A stretch of 64,000 bases of DNA from Forficula auricularia (Eukaryota; Arthropoda; Insecta; Dermaptera; Forficulidae), in NCBI GenBank assembly GCA_024734495.1, contig JALMQS010000075.1, positions 9,854,757 through 9,918,756 on the forward strand, in the 5' to 3' direction. The first letter of the stretch is position 1. Each line of letters begins with the position of its first letter. Both the position numbers and the translations under genes were made by a program. Of this stretch, positions 32,735 to 44,299 are shown in pieces. Below the pieces are notes generated by a model. That model saw only the letters and a list, made by a program, of their open reading frames with translations. It had not been told where the DNA came from and ran no database searches.

Positions 32735-33634
32735 TTAATTTTTGTTAATTAGTAGATCTATTATTGTGGAATTTCTAATGTCCTGCTGGTTATTGAGAAT
32801 TTTATCTTTTTCAATTATAGCTTTCTTAATTTCGGTTGATTCTAACAGGTCTAGTTTTCGGCTTTTAGAGGCGAAGTGTAGTGGTATAGGATTTTGGGGT
32901 GAAGGTGAGTGATTGTTTTCAATAAGGTGGTCTGCGAAGGCGGAGGTTGGATCACTCTGTATGGTGTCTGATTGCAACTTTCTTAACGAACTCAAATGTT
33001 CTTTATACCGGGTTTTGAAAGTTCTGCCCGTCTGACCAATATAAAACGAGTCGCAGTCTTGACATTCAAGTTTATAAACACCAGATTTCTCCTTTGGGTC
33101 AATTTTATCAAGTTTATTATTAACTAATATAGATGACAGGTTAAAGTTGTTATATAGTGCTGGGGTGATACCTTGTTTGTGTAAGAAAGTGACTATTGGT
33201 CTATTAAATTGATCAGAGATGAAGGGAAGTTTTCTGTAAATTTTGTCTGTTTGAAGGGGAGGTGGTTCAATTAGGGCCAGGGTTTTTCTAAATGTTAGTT
33301 TTCGGAGGATATTTTTTATTATGCTTGAGGGATAGCCGTTGTTTTCTGCTATTTGATGGATAGTATTAAGTTCTAAATTGTAGTTTTCGGGGGACAATGG
33401 GATGTTTATGAGACGGTGAAACATTGAATAAAAGGCTGACAATTTGGTGTTTAGGTGGTGGTTCGAAAAATATGGAATGACGGTATCTGTGAAGCTAGGT
33501 TTTCTATAAATTGCATATTGAATCTTATTATTTTCTATTGATATTTTAAGGTTCAAGAATGGGATAGTTTTATAGCCTATTTCAGTAGAGAATTGAATTT
33601 TTGTATTAATGGAATTTAGATAATCTGTAAACAT
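32735..33634 (-). CDS. Penelope-like ORF: RT thumb region and GIY-YIG endonuclease
   Basis: 299 intact codons from ATG 33634. The N-terminal part (IPFLNLKISIENNKI, RKPSFTDTVIPYFSNHH, FYSMFHRLINIPLS) is the region just after the YxDD box of PLE reverse transcriptase. The C-terminal part has GVYKLECQDCDSFYIGQTGR, then FKTRYKEHL, the GIY-YIG nuclease with its CxxC insertion. It ends with LLESTEIKKAIIE. The catalytic RT palm upstream is missing, replaced by an inverse copy of the ORF start, so this copy cannot reverse-transcribe. A palm fragment of a relative (YVDD) is at 62880-63345. Confidence 0.9.
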   Translation of the reverse strand: MFTDYLNSINTKIQFSTEIGYKTIPFLNLKISIENNKIQYAIYRKPSFTDTVIPYFSNHHLNTKLSAFYSMFHRLINIPLSPENYNLELNTIHQIAENNGYPSSIIKNILRKLTFRKTLALIEPPPLQTDKIYRKLPFISDQFNRPIVTFLHKQGITPALYNNFNLSSILVNNKLDKIDPKEKSGVYKLECQDCDSFYIGQTGRTFKTRYKEHLSSLRKLQSDTIQSDPTSAFADHLIENNHSPSPQNPIPLHFASKSRKLDLLESTEIKKAIIEKDKILNNQQDIRNSTIIDLLINKN

Positions 33635-34351
33635 TTTTATATATCTATCTGTTCCTGACTGGTGTGTGTGCGTCAGGAACAGATAGACATATAAAAATGT
33701 TTACAGATTATCTAAATTCCATTAATACAAAAATTCAATCTCTACTGAAATAGGCTATAAAACTATCCCATTCTTGGACCTTAAAATATCAAAAGAAAAT
33801 AATAAGATTCAATATGCAATTTATAGAAAACCTAGCTTCACAGATACCGTCATCCATATTTTTCGAACCACCACCTAAACACCAAATTGTCAGCCATTTG
33901 ATATATGAGATAACCACAAAAATTGTTGTATATTGTAATTTATCTCATCTAATTTATCCCTATTATGTTTTATCTTAATTCTTCATCTCTATATGTTATT
34001 TAGGCTTATTTGTAAATTGATATTTATAATTAATTTTGTGTCTATGACTTAAATTTGTAATTTTATTTTCTAATTTAATTCTAAAAAGACTTTATATTTA
34101 TACTTGTAATTTTTATTTATATTAATATTCATATTTACTTAGATTTCTTATATTTACATTTATATATTTTATAATTAAAAAAGAAAAATCTTTGTAAAAC
34201 AATTTTTTAAATTTTAAATTTTCATTGGTGTTTTTCTTGTGTTAGGTTGGTATGTAAGATTTGAATGTTATATTTTGTTATATTGGTAACTATGATTTGA
34301 ATGTCAAGAATGGCGACCACTCGTTCAATTATTATTAGTATTAACTTGTAA

Positions 34352-34390
34352 ACTCCTGATGATGGACTAATAATCCGAAATATATTGAGT
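34352..34390 (+). ncRNA. hammerhead ribozyme-like motif (PLE right end)
   Basis: ACTC (34352-34355), CTGATGA (34356-34362), stem II GGA/TCC, GAAA (34377-34380), short stem III, then GAGT (34387-34390). Fits the minimal type I hammerheads known from PLEs. Confidence 0.6.
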
Positions 34391-34881
34391 TTGTATAAAC
34401 CTCTTTGAGTTTTATTTCATTCACTGTGAAACTACACACCCTTTACTCTATTAACTTATGTACAAGTATTTAATTGATTCTGGATTTTTAAATGACTTCG
34501 TGTTACGAAAAATAAATCCCCAAGTTCGATTTGCTCTGCCTATAACTTAATCTAAATGTTCATTAAATGTGAGTTTAGAATCGAAAATCACTCCCAGATC
34601 CTTAATAGAGTCGACTTATATGGTGAAAATTTAAACGGTCAAGTTTTATAACTTCAACACAACGTGTAAAACAAAAACCATCGCGCTGTAGAAGTACAGT
34701 GTTGTACATAGGTTTTCGCAATTTTTTTATCATGTTAGGGCAAAACCGTGTTGTAAGATGCCATACAGAACGCAGTAGGGCTACCTGTATTGACCACGCC
34801 CTTTCGGAAATTTACATATCGGCCTCTAAATCCATTAAGATCTTTATTTTCACTTTTTTTAATAATAAAAATAATTATATA

Positions 34882-35312
34882 CATGGTGGGCCAAAAAGAT
34901 GAGCAATCTTTGGCTGTCGTAAACGAAATGTTTGCAGGAAAACTCATTTCGCATAGAGGGGATATTCCATTCTGAATTGACTCCTCCCGACTTTTTCCCC
35001 TGGTGATACTTGAAGTCTCAGGTTTACAACACGAAACCAGCCACGACAATCCAATTGAAAGAGAATATTCGAGAAGAAATGCCTGCTATTCCATGCGCAA
35101 TTTGCCAGCGAGTTTTCTCAAATTTGAGGTCCAGATTTAATGAGTTTGCAACGCGATGTTGGACGCCTGGGTAATGTTATTTTTCATTTTTTTTAAATAA
35201 TCTTCCCGAATGTTTATTTTAATATATAGTAAATTAAAAAAAAATCTAAAATATTTATAGTTTGTTTTAAAGAATTTTTGGAAAACCGCTCATCTCTTTT
35301 TGGCCCAGGTTG
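34882..35312 (+). mobile_element. deleted Tc1/mariner-type element with DDE fragment
   Basis: TGGGCCAAAAAGATGAGC on the left is mirrored by the right end, with TA outside both (34880-34881, 35313-35314). Plus-strand coding scraps include the third-acidic-residue region (PPDFFPW, YLKSQVYNTKP) and a basic C-terminus (RSRFNEFATRCW). This resembles the DDE transposase fragment at 45196-45567 in type. Confidence 0.75.
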
Positions 35313-35550
35313 TACAATAGCTTTAGGTCAAAACTTAAAACAGCTTTAGGACAAACATTAAAATGAAGCTCAACTAAGATAATTCCACTCAAAACTCCAA
35401 AAAATTTAAATCAAGAGAAATGTTCGGAAGATTCATTTCAACGCGCCTATATTAGACATCATTATGGTTTATCTGTATTAGTTAATTTGTCTTACCCCAG
35501 ATTTTTTAAAAACGAATAAATCTCAAATACTTGCCTATTGTAATGATTCC

Positions 35551-36325
35551 GCGACATTTCATCCCCCGACAAAATATCCTTCAGACAAAATATCTCATGA
35601 CAAAATAACCATCCCCCGCGTGAATCTTATGAGTAATGCAAATCGACTCCGGTTCGGTTAATATATATTCAGTTCGGCTCGGTTGGGTTCGTATAGCTCC
35701 TTTTCGGGCTGGCATTTAGACGGTTGACGCAAAGCGAATCGTCTAAAAACCAGCCCGAAAAGGAGCTATACGAACCCAACCGAGCCGAACTGAATATATA
35801 TTAACCGAACATCCGAAAGTTTAGTCCGGGCAGGGTGTGGTTCGGGCTCCCATTTTTTTTTCTAATCAAACACACATTGAAAACCGAACCAGCCAATCGT
35901 CGGTCGGGGTGTGTTTGGGGCGCTATATTTTCGCCCAATATTATAATAATAATTAATAACGATAATGATTAATAACACTTTTAACAAACAATCAATAATT
36001 GTTTTATGTAAACATAGACGAAAAATAAGTAAATATAGATGATAAATACTATATCATAGATAGTAAAAATAATAAATTGTTAGCTAGAAAATCTAACGAC
36101 AGACAGCAGCACTTTCAAACGGCTAATTAGCCGCCAAAATATGAAAGTCTGTTTATATTATTCAAAACTATTTATGATTATAAGCTCTCACTTAATCTCT
36201 TTTGTATTTTCCCTGATACTAGGGAATATTTTGTCAGAATATATTATGTCGGGGGAAATTTGGTCCTTGGGGTATTTTGTCCTTTGTATATTTTGTCGGG
36301 GGATGTTTTGTCGGGGGCTGAAAAC
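35551..36325. mobile_element. TIR element with CCCCCGACAAAA repeats, MITE nested
   Basis: Left end has CCCCCGACAAAATAT and further ACAAAATA words; the right end has the inverse, TTTTGTCGGGGG, twice. Inside, 35651-35810 is a near-perfect palindrome (GGTTCGGTTAATATATATTC with its inverse). A relative of that palindrome is at 54197-54382. Confidence 0.55.
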
Positions 36326-36448
36326 GCGCGGTACTATTGTAATTCAAGGAATGGCTGGTTTCGAGGTAACATTGAACAAAGTTGGTGAATTCAATAGATC
36401 ATCAATATTAATAAAGCTAATTTGAAATTCTTAACAGAAAAGACTCAC

Positions 36449-36617
36449 CAGTTAAGCAATACAATTAATGAGGCTGGTATTGATATAGCTCTCAACAAAT
36501 CTCTCCAATAAAATATTTGAGAAGCCAATACGCCTAGTAATATTTCTCCAATCGCATAATAGCATCCTATAAGAGCACCTCCAAATAAACGCATTTTCGG
36601 TCCCACAATTTCTAAAG
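36449..36617 (-). CDS. transporter exon 5
   Basis: Acceptor ATTGTTTTAG, then (A)LEIVGPKMRLFGGALIGC, YYAIGEILLGVLASQ, FYWRDLLRAISIPASLIVLL and N-W split by the donor (TG|GTGAGT). E-x-V-G-P-x-x-R and W-R are typical of organic cation transporters. Intact frame. Confidence 0.94.
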
Positions 36618-37384
36618 CTAAAACAATTACAACAAAGGAAAGATCATTAAACATTCAAAAATCATATAAGGAAATTTATTTATTTTATCCATTAATATAC
36701 AGAGTGTCCCTTATCACGAAGATAAACAGTGAACACGAGATAGGCCAGTTTATGACGGTCCAGAAGCTAATTTTTTTTAAATAAAACTCTCATAGTTTTA
36801 GAGTTATAAGCATTTTTTTGAAAGTAGTGAAAAACGCTACGCTACCCTAAATATCGAGATGCTTTTGCTACAAATTTACATATTTTATTATTCTAGTTTT
36901 TGTTGTGCAATCCTGAATAATTCTGCTATTGAACAGAATTCAAAATAAATAAATAAGTACTTGGACAAAAAAATCTTTTTCTCGGAATTATGTTTTAAAA
37001 ATTTTCATCAGCTAACTTTTTAATGTAAAAAAGTCTAGTAAACAAGCATGGCAAGTTATTTAAAAAATTGGCCCATTTAGTCAAGATTTCAAAATGGTAA
37101 GCACTTTGTACTTCTTTAGAAAAAAAAAATATTTGTATTTTTTTGGCAAAACTAGCTAATTTAAAAACATATTTTGATAGTTTTTTTTTTATTATGATAA
37201 TCAATTATGCCACATATTAATAGAGCACCCGGCAGATTATAAAATTTTCCCAACATATCATATATAGCATCAGAATCACAGCTTTTTAAGGTGTATTAAG
37301 TATATTAAATTTTATTTCAATTTTATTCAATTGTGTCTGCAAATAAAATTCGACCTTATTACCTGAATTTAAAATCTAAAATAA

Positions 37385-38047
37385 TCTATATATATAAAAT
37401 TAAGGTTTTTGTCTGTACATTGCTCCAAATCACGCCAAATTTTGGTTGAACACGATTCAAGCAAAGTTATGAACGAAAACACCCTTAACAAAATTCCTGT
37501 CTGTTTGTCTGTATGTCTTTATGTTCCCGTCGTTTCTGAAAAGTTGCTCACGATTCACGTAAAAACGACTGAAGGGATTATTATGAAATTTCATATTTGT
37601 ATCAGATGTCATCTAACTTATGTTTTTAGCTATATAACGTTGTGATATTTTGACCCCAGAAGGGGGTTTGGGAGGGCGCACGAATAAAAATTATCAAATA
37701 ACTCCTAAACCATTTTATTATGAGCAAAGTTGATGTGATTTCTGACAACTTTTGTTTAAAAATATTCCCCCAAAAAACCACCCAAAAAGGAGGAGAGGGT
37801 CAAAATATGAAAATTCAGGTTCAGGGGGGTTCAGGTGAGGGTCCAGAGGCGTAGTTGGGTGATGTGGGGTGGGGTGGGGGCTGTGGTTGGGCACGGGTGC
37901 ATGGTTCGGGGGGTGGGAGGTGCTGGGTGGGGGTCGGGAGGTGTGGTGGGTGGGAGTGGGGTATGAGGGTGGGGTACGTGGGTTGTGTGTCCAGGGGGCG
38001 TACCCCTGGCTAGCAAGAGGGCCGCCAAAGACGGGCCTTGCAGCTAG
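37385..38047 (+). mobile_element. non-autonomous Helitron
   Basis: Starts TCTATATATATAAAATTAAG after an A and ends ...GGCCGCCAAAGACGGGCC-TTGCAG-CTAG before a T, the Helitron rule (TC...CTRR, insertion between A and T, 3' hairpin). The interior contains a G-rich satellite at 37855-37995. ORFs on both strands over the G-rich block are artefacts of composition. Confidence 0.8.
37855..37995 (+). repeat. G-rich minisatellite (GGGGTGG type)
   Basis: Irregular GGGTGGG-like units inside the Helitron. Strand-asymmetric, with potential for G-quadruplex. Confidence 0.8.
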
Positions 38048-38059
38048 TATTAATATTTA

Positions 38060-39120
38060 TATTGCTTTTAACTAAAGCCAGGTTTTACGTAAAGAAAACT
38101 CTAGGAAAGCTGTCCGCCTGTATCTATGCAACCAAATGGACGCCTCTGGATCGGACTAACCTAACCTACAGGCGCCCTTGTTAAAGGAATATTTTTCATA
38201 AGTTATAATTAGAGACCGGATTATTATGCAATAAAAACTGCCAAAATACCCCATAAAATATGCAGTTAAAAAGTCTGAAATATGCAAGTAATATGCAGAA
38301 ATATGCAAATATATTCATTAAAAATTGGCAAAATAAATTTTTTATGCACTAAAGAATTTTTTTCTTATTGACCTACAAATAATAAACTAATAAAATAAAG
38401 CAAATATTTGTCCGACTATAATCTGATCATTACACTAATTTAGACACGTTTTCACACACACACACACACGAACACTTAATGGCCAAATTTGGCTATAGTT
38501 ACCGAAGGCCATTAAAAAATAATATATAATAATAAAGAAATAATTAACAAACGATCTCAAAAATAATTAAAATTTGATTGTAATTGTGAATAATTTATGT
38601 TTACAAGTATTTTTCTAAATTATCTTCAGATTATTATGTCTATGGTCACTTAAAATTGATTTATACTATGAAAAGGAGCGCTCCACATCCTCAGATCGAA
38701 TGGGGCAAATTTAAAGGAACTTTATATATATGTATTTCTTCATTTTACATTCTTATTCCGAAAATTTACTTTTTAAAAATCTGTATTTGGCGCGAAATAG
38801 GCAATATTTAACAAAAAATCATTCAAATATGCAATTTTATGAAATATTCTTTAAATATGCAATTTTATGCAACATTCTTCTAATATGCAATTTTATGCAA
38901 TATTCTTCTAATATGCAATTTTATGCAATATTACTCAAATATGCAAAAATATGCAGTATAAAATTGAAAACGACTTATATCTATAAAAGGACGACACATT
39001 TTAATTGTTAAGCAAAAGTCGTTTTCAAGATTATTGTGAGCCACGAATGTGCTAAAGAAATATCAGGGAATATAATAAGATGTTTTGTCCTATAGAAAAA
39101 AACTCTTGACAAAGAGCGAT
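38060..39120. repeat. ATATGCA-rich repeat block
   Basis: 38060-38190 repeats 16910-17040. From 38225 to 38310 and 38815 to 38960 the word ATATGCA recurs densely; about four ~30-bp tandem units run at 38850-38950. An (AC)n run is at 38453-38468. No gene; ORF 38730-39011 is a repeat reading. Confidence 0.6.
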
Positions 39121-39125
39121 AAAAT

Positions 39126-39169
39126 GAGCCAATGAGGAAGTCAAAATAAATTGACGAAACGTCTGGCTC
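39126..39169 (+). ncRNA. hammerhead-like motif with altered core
   Basis: GAGCCA, ATGAGGA in place of CTGANGA, stem II GTCAA/TTGAC, GAAA, ACGT stem III, C, TGGCTC. Stem I is six perfect pairs, but the essential first C of the core is A, so activity is unlikely. Confidence 0.45.
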
Positions 39170-39247
39170 ACTTAATAAAAACTCTGTTTTTTAATTTATC
39201 CAATTCCCTGCCATTACTTCTATGATATTTTTCATAAGTATTATTCG

Positions 39248-39475
39248 TGGGGTGATCCGCGATTGGAAGTACGTATACACCTCTTTCGAAGTATTTTGGA
39301 AGTACTTGGAAATATTTGGAATTGCTTGGAAATATTTGGAAGTACTTGGAAATTTGGAAATATTTGGAATTGCTTCGAAATATTTGGAAGTACTTGGAAA
39401 TATTTGTAAATATTTGGAAGTACAAGTGAAAGTAGGTGTACAGAATATTAGGTCGCGGTTCACCCCTCGATATTA
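39248..39475. mobile_element. MITE with TTGGAAGTAC minisatellite core
   Basis: Ends GGGGTGATCCGCGAT and inverse of GAGGGGTGAACCGCGA, with 'tacacct'/'aggtgta' inside, matching the 11841-12006 family. The core is about ten units of TTGGAA(A/G)TA(T/C). The open frames 39168-39554 on both strands result from this periodicity. Confidence 0.75.
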
Positions 39476-39486
39476 TTAGTATAGAG

Positions 39487-40297
39487 CAGGGGTGGCCACT
39501 AACCTTAACTTTGGGAGACGCAAATTTATGAAACTGTTTCAAAGCGAGCCACATTGTTTTGATATAATTAATGGTTTATTAAAAAAAGACACATTTTTTT
39601 TATTTTATAAAATATAAATGAAGTAACATATATTTTTTCCTCTACTTACTTATAACATTACAAAGATAATTTTGTATACATAGTTTGGTCGAAAGGGCTA
39701 GAATTTTCATTTTTGACCCCCCCTCATTTAGGGTGGTTAGTTTTTGCATTTCTAGCCCTCTGGGTATAGAAAATTTTGGTTGATTTTAGTTGAAAGGGCT
39801 AGAATTTTCAATTTTGACCATCCTCCTGTTTTGGGTGGTTAGTTTTTGCATTTCTGGCTTTCTGGGGGTCCACAGAATATGTATACAAAATTTGGTTGAG
39901 CTTGGTCGAAAGAGCTAGAATTTTCATTTTTGACCCTCCCCCCTATTTTGGGTATAAGTTTTTTGCATTTCTAGCCTTCTGGGAGTCCACAGAATATGTA
40001 TACAAAATTTGGTTGAGTTTGGTCGAAAGGGCTAGAATTTTCATTTTTGACCCCCCCCCTTTTTTGTCTGATAATGTATGAAATACAATAAAAAAAAATA
40101 TTTTATGTTATTTTCAAAAATATTTTCAGTTTTTACCTAGTTAAATTTTTTCATTTTTTTTATACCTCTTCAAAATGTGGTAGATCTTTATGCCACACCC
40201 TGTACTTTTTAAAATCAGTATTATTCAAGAGGGTTCAAGAGCTGCATAAAATTGACTGAAGAGCCGCATGCGGCTCGCGAGCCTGTGGCCACCTCTG
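39487..40297. mobile_element. hAT MITE with internal tandem units
   Basis: CAGGGGTGGCCAC at the left, inverse of CCAGAGGTGGCCAC at the right. Flanks GTATAGAG and GTATAGAA. Inside, 39670-40070 has four diverged ~110-bp units with 'gggctagaattttcattttt' and 'acaaaatttggttga'. Confidence 0.75.
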
Positions 40298-40506
40298 GTA
40301 TAGAATATACTAATTTTCCTTATCTGATTAATTTATCTTTTTTTTAGAGCTGCGTACCCTTTCTAATGTCACAGGTGTTTTAAATATTGTATTGAAACCT
40401 ATTTTTCATTTTAATTTTTGTTTTAGCGTTTCATAAAATTGCCCATAATATGATAAAACTAATTTTGGATTATCTTTTACGATTTTTTATGAATAGATAA
40501 AGTTAA

Positions 40507-41940
40507 GATAGTTGTTTCGCATCAATACTAGCAAAATGTTAATGCTAGAGTATATAGAACAGACAATAAGAATTCATAATTCATAAGCCCAAAACTTTTT
40601 TCTGTTTATGTACCACTACTAGCCAATCCCGGGCTCGTTTGACAAATCTGGCAACACTGTCCGAGCTTGTATATATTTTATCATAGAAATTTCAGATAAA
40701 GTACATTATAAAGGAAGATTTATCAAACCAAAAGTTCTTAATAAGCGATTGAAAGCTGTTGCGGCAATGGCTGAAGCAAAAAAACGTCAAAAAGTACTAA
40801 AGTTAACCCATTTTTTAGGTTAAACAAATGCGTTGTTGCCAGCTTGTTTTTAGTGTACATTTTTCATCATATATTTTTCATTATTTTTAAATTATTATCT
40901 CAGAAACTGTGTTGTAACTATGAATTAAAATTTTCTTAAATAAGCTGACGTGTTTTGATGTGGTCATCCACTTGACGTTACCATACAACCTGGCCCCTCA
41001 CTTATATTTATTTAATATTCAATAAAATTATTTATAATCATGTAGGGGAGGGGGTTAGTTTTTGCATTTTTAGATTACTGTGGGCCCACTGATTATGTAT
41101 ACAAAATTTGGTTGAGTTTGGTAAATGACCAAGATTTTAATTTTTTGACCCTGCACCCCCCTCCCTTTGGCAGTTAGTTTTTGCATTTGTAGACTTCTGG
41201 GGTCCCACTGATTATGTATGCAAAATTTGGTTGAGTTTGGTCAAATGGCCTAGATTTTTAATTTTTAACCCCCCCCCCCTCCAACCCCCTGGGTCGATAT
41301 GCACCAAAATATAATCAGCTCTTAATTGGACCAAAACTACGTGTGAAATTTGGTTTCGATATTCACACTAGTTTTTGTGTTAACTCGTCCACAAAATTTG
41401 GTAACGCACAGACTAACTAACAACAAGACAACCAGACAATCTAACTAACAGACATTTTAATATGAAAGACATTTTGACAAAACAATTATTATCTCGAAAA
41501 ATATATTTTTTTCGATGTTTATTTATTAGGACTTTTTTGTAGACCAAAATGGCATGGTGTCGCTCAATTTTTTTAATCAAAATCGTTTCAGCCGTTTTTG
41601 AGATATTTCGAAAAAAAGAAGGAAAAAAAGACACTTTTTTCACACTCGATTACAATACTTGACCATACCCTGTATGGTAAAGTAAAAGTGTATTAGTTAT
41701 TGTTTAATGTTGGTTTAGTTTTTTATAACACTGGTAAAAAGAGTTCCTTAAGTATAATTAAATATATATGTAAACTTTCCGATATCCCGTATGTTATTGC
41801 AATGTATAAGAGTCTGAAAAACTCTATCTTTGGAATTTAATATCTCCTGATTTATATTGTTCATAAATTTCGTTTTGCCACCAATCAATGCAAAAGTATT
41901 TCTTAAATAATAATCTGTCTAAATTTCCAAAAAATCCTAA
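40507..41940. mobile_element. piggyBac-like non-autonomous copy, split by family A
   Basis: TTAA at 40503-40506, then GATAGTTGTTTCGC. The text to 40934 and from 41690 onward matches the 57049-57758 element (inverse), including 'agccaatcccgggctcg'. A family A repeat occupies 40935-41690. The far end is eroded. Confidence 0.6.
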
Positions 41941-42239
41941 AAAATTTTTTTAGCTATTGTCTATGAGGTTTCTTTCTTTGAATCAAGCAGAGCTTTGATT
42001 CTCTTTATGATTCAACAACTCTTCTACACTCGGCAAAATAAAATATTTTCAATTAAAACATTTCATTTACAATTTTGTGACTAGAGTATTTTTGGGTGGT
42101 AATCAATTTTGGACACCTAATTGATCTCATCCCGAGACTCCGCCCGCCGAAGGCAGGCACATATGAGCTCGTTTATTATAAAGAAGCTTATAAGATTCGC
42201 AATGACACTCTTAAAATAAAATACTTCGAAATTGCTTAC

Positions 42240-42394
42240 CTAATACAATACAGCATGAGTAGACTCCGACTGCCAACAATATATCGAAGAATTCAAATAC
42301 AAGAAAAAAACTAAATGAAGGAGAAAATGAACGAATAAAACCCAATGCAGAAGAGGCCATACATGCATATATCAAAGTGGATTTTCTCCCAATC
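42240..42394 (-). CDS. transporter exon 4
   Basis: After 'tttttttaag': completes Glu, then IGRKSTLIYACMASSALGFI, RSFSPSFSFFLVFEFFDILL, AVGVYSCCIVLA split at G|GTAAGC. S-D-E-I-G-R-K across the exon 3/4 junction is the MFS loop 2-3 signature (D-x-x-G-R-R/K). Intact frame; not visible as a long ORF because other frames are longer. Confidence 0.92.
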
Positions 42395-42540
42395 CTTAAA
42401 AAAAACGCTATTGTTAATATTGAAAACAGTACAACTTATAAATTTAAATTGAAAACTACGGGTGACACACGGAAGTCGGACGGTTTTTAAAAAAAAAGTA
42501 CTCGGTAGATTTTCCACTTGAATGATTGGATTTAATTGTA

Positions 42541-44229
42541 CCGGGTGATTCAATAAGGGTGACGAGGTACCGTATCTCAGGAACTAATAATCGTAGAAGT
42601 TTGGGAAAAAATCCTTCAGAGGAAATCGACCAAGAAAAATTGCTGGAAATATTTTTAAGTTCATACGTCCACCGCTAGGTGGCTAAATAGCTTTGATCGT
42701 ATAAAAAATGCAATTTTCTCGAAAATTTTCCAATATAAGTTTAGAAATGAATACTCTCACGTTAATGCCACTATAATAGTCCATCTTTTTGATAAATGAC
42801 TTTTTATTGTAGGACGTAAAATAAAGGCGAGAGGGGATGCTAAACTTTTATGGACTCTAGTGTCTATAACTTAGGTTTGACTTAAAGAAAATTTGTTAAC
42901 AAGGTCTGGTTCAAGAAAGGAAGGTTTGATGAATAAAATAAAAAAACATCCATGCCATTCTAGTTCTTGCCGCCCTCGCTAAGGGGTGTGTTTTATAAAG
43001 TTGATCGTTTTATTAATTTTGCTCCGAAATCTTAAATGGAACCGTATAATTATTTTATTAGATTCAGAGGGTAGATCAAATTTGCAACAAACTATGTTCA
43101 AAGCGCATGTCGATATCTTCATTCGTTTAACAGTTATTGCTTAAAGAATGTTTTATTAACGAATTTATTAAAGAAACAAAATAGATAATTGAGTTTTCAA
43201 TTTTTTTAAGTTTCGTAGTCAAGCATGCCATGGACAAATAAAAAAAACAGTTTAAAATTTTGTTCTTATCTTCATTTAATCACAAAAATAATGATATAAC
43301 ATAACAAACAATAAAATAACAATTACAACATTAACATCTATTTGTGAAAAATCGCCGTTTCCATAGAAACTGTCAACCAAGTCTTTCACGCCCTTCTAAG
43401 AAATTAGACATTTTTGAAATTTAATACCTACTCACAGGCGACACAGAAAAGCATTAGGAAAAAAGCGTTATTATCATTATTGTTGTGATTAAATGAAAAT
43501 AAGAACAAAGTTTTAAACTGTTTTTTTATTTGTCCATGGCATGCTTGACTACGAAACTTAAAAACAAATTGAAAACTCAATTACCTATTTTGTTTCTTTA
43601 ATAAATTCGTTAATAAAATATTCTTTAAGCAATAACTGTTAAACGAAAGAAGATATCGACATGCGGTTTGAACATATTTTATTGCAAATTTGATCTACTT
43701 TCTGAATCTAATAAAATAATTGTACGGTTCTATTTAAGATTTTGGAGCAAAATTAAAAAACGGTTAACTTTATAAAACACGCCCCTTAGCGAGGGCGGCA
43801 AGAACTAGAATGGCATGGATGTTTTTTTATTTTATTCACCAAACCTTCCTTTCTTGAACCAGACCTTGTTAACAAATTTCCGTTAAGTCAAACTTAAGTT
43901 ATAGACACTAGAGTCCATAAAAGTTTAGCATCCCCTCCCGCCTTTATTTTACGTCCTACAATAAAAAGTCATTTATCAAAAAGATGGACAATTATGGTGG
44001 CATTAACGTGAGAATATTCATTTCTAAACTTATATTGGAAAATTTTCGATAAAATTGCATTTTTTATACGATAGAAGCTATTTAGCCACCTAGCGGTGGA
44101 CGTATGAACTTAAAAAATATTTCCAGAAATTTTTCTTGTTCGATTTCCTCTGAAGGATTTTTTTCCCAAACTTCTACGATTATTAGTTCCTGAGATACGG
44201 TACCTCGTCACCCTTATTGAATCACCCGG
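42541..44229. mobile_element. fold-back element with ~800-bp inverted arms
   Basis: CCGGGTGATTCAATAAGGGT and its inverse at the ends, TA at 42539-42540 and 44230-44231. Arms extend nearly to the middle (to about 43310 and from about 43470). The small loop has 'cgccgtttccatagaaactg'. No ORF. Arms differ by scattered substitutions, so it is not a simple assembly mirror. Confidence 0.85.
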
Positions 44230-44299
44230 TACAAAAATAAAGGTTAAGCCATGTCATTTGAGTTAGGCATTCAAGTGTGAAAAATAATAAAATAATGCC

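Larger units (their letters stand above)
32011..34467 (-). mobile_element. Penelope-like element with 12-bp target duplication
   Basis: TTATGTACAAGT at 32011-32022 and 34456-34467 brackets a 2.43-kb element (32023-34455). Its ends, about 32060-32640 and 33900-34445, are long inverse copies, each containing a hammerhead-like motif. Between them is the minus-strand ORF and a partial inverse duplicate of its start (33672-33890, hinge at 33660-33672). It lies in transporter intron 5, inside a LINE fragment. Confidence 0.9.

Noticed and set aside
37831..38075. Pro/His-rich and Gly/Trp-rich ORFs on opposite strands
   Set aside because: Compositional readings of a G-rich minisatellite within a Helitron.
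39168..39554. Long ORFs with repeated SKYFQ or KYLE units
   Set aside because: Generated by the TTGGAA-type minisatellite of a MITE; no start or splice context.
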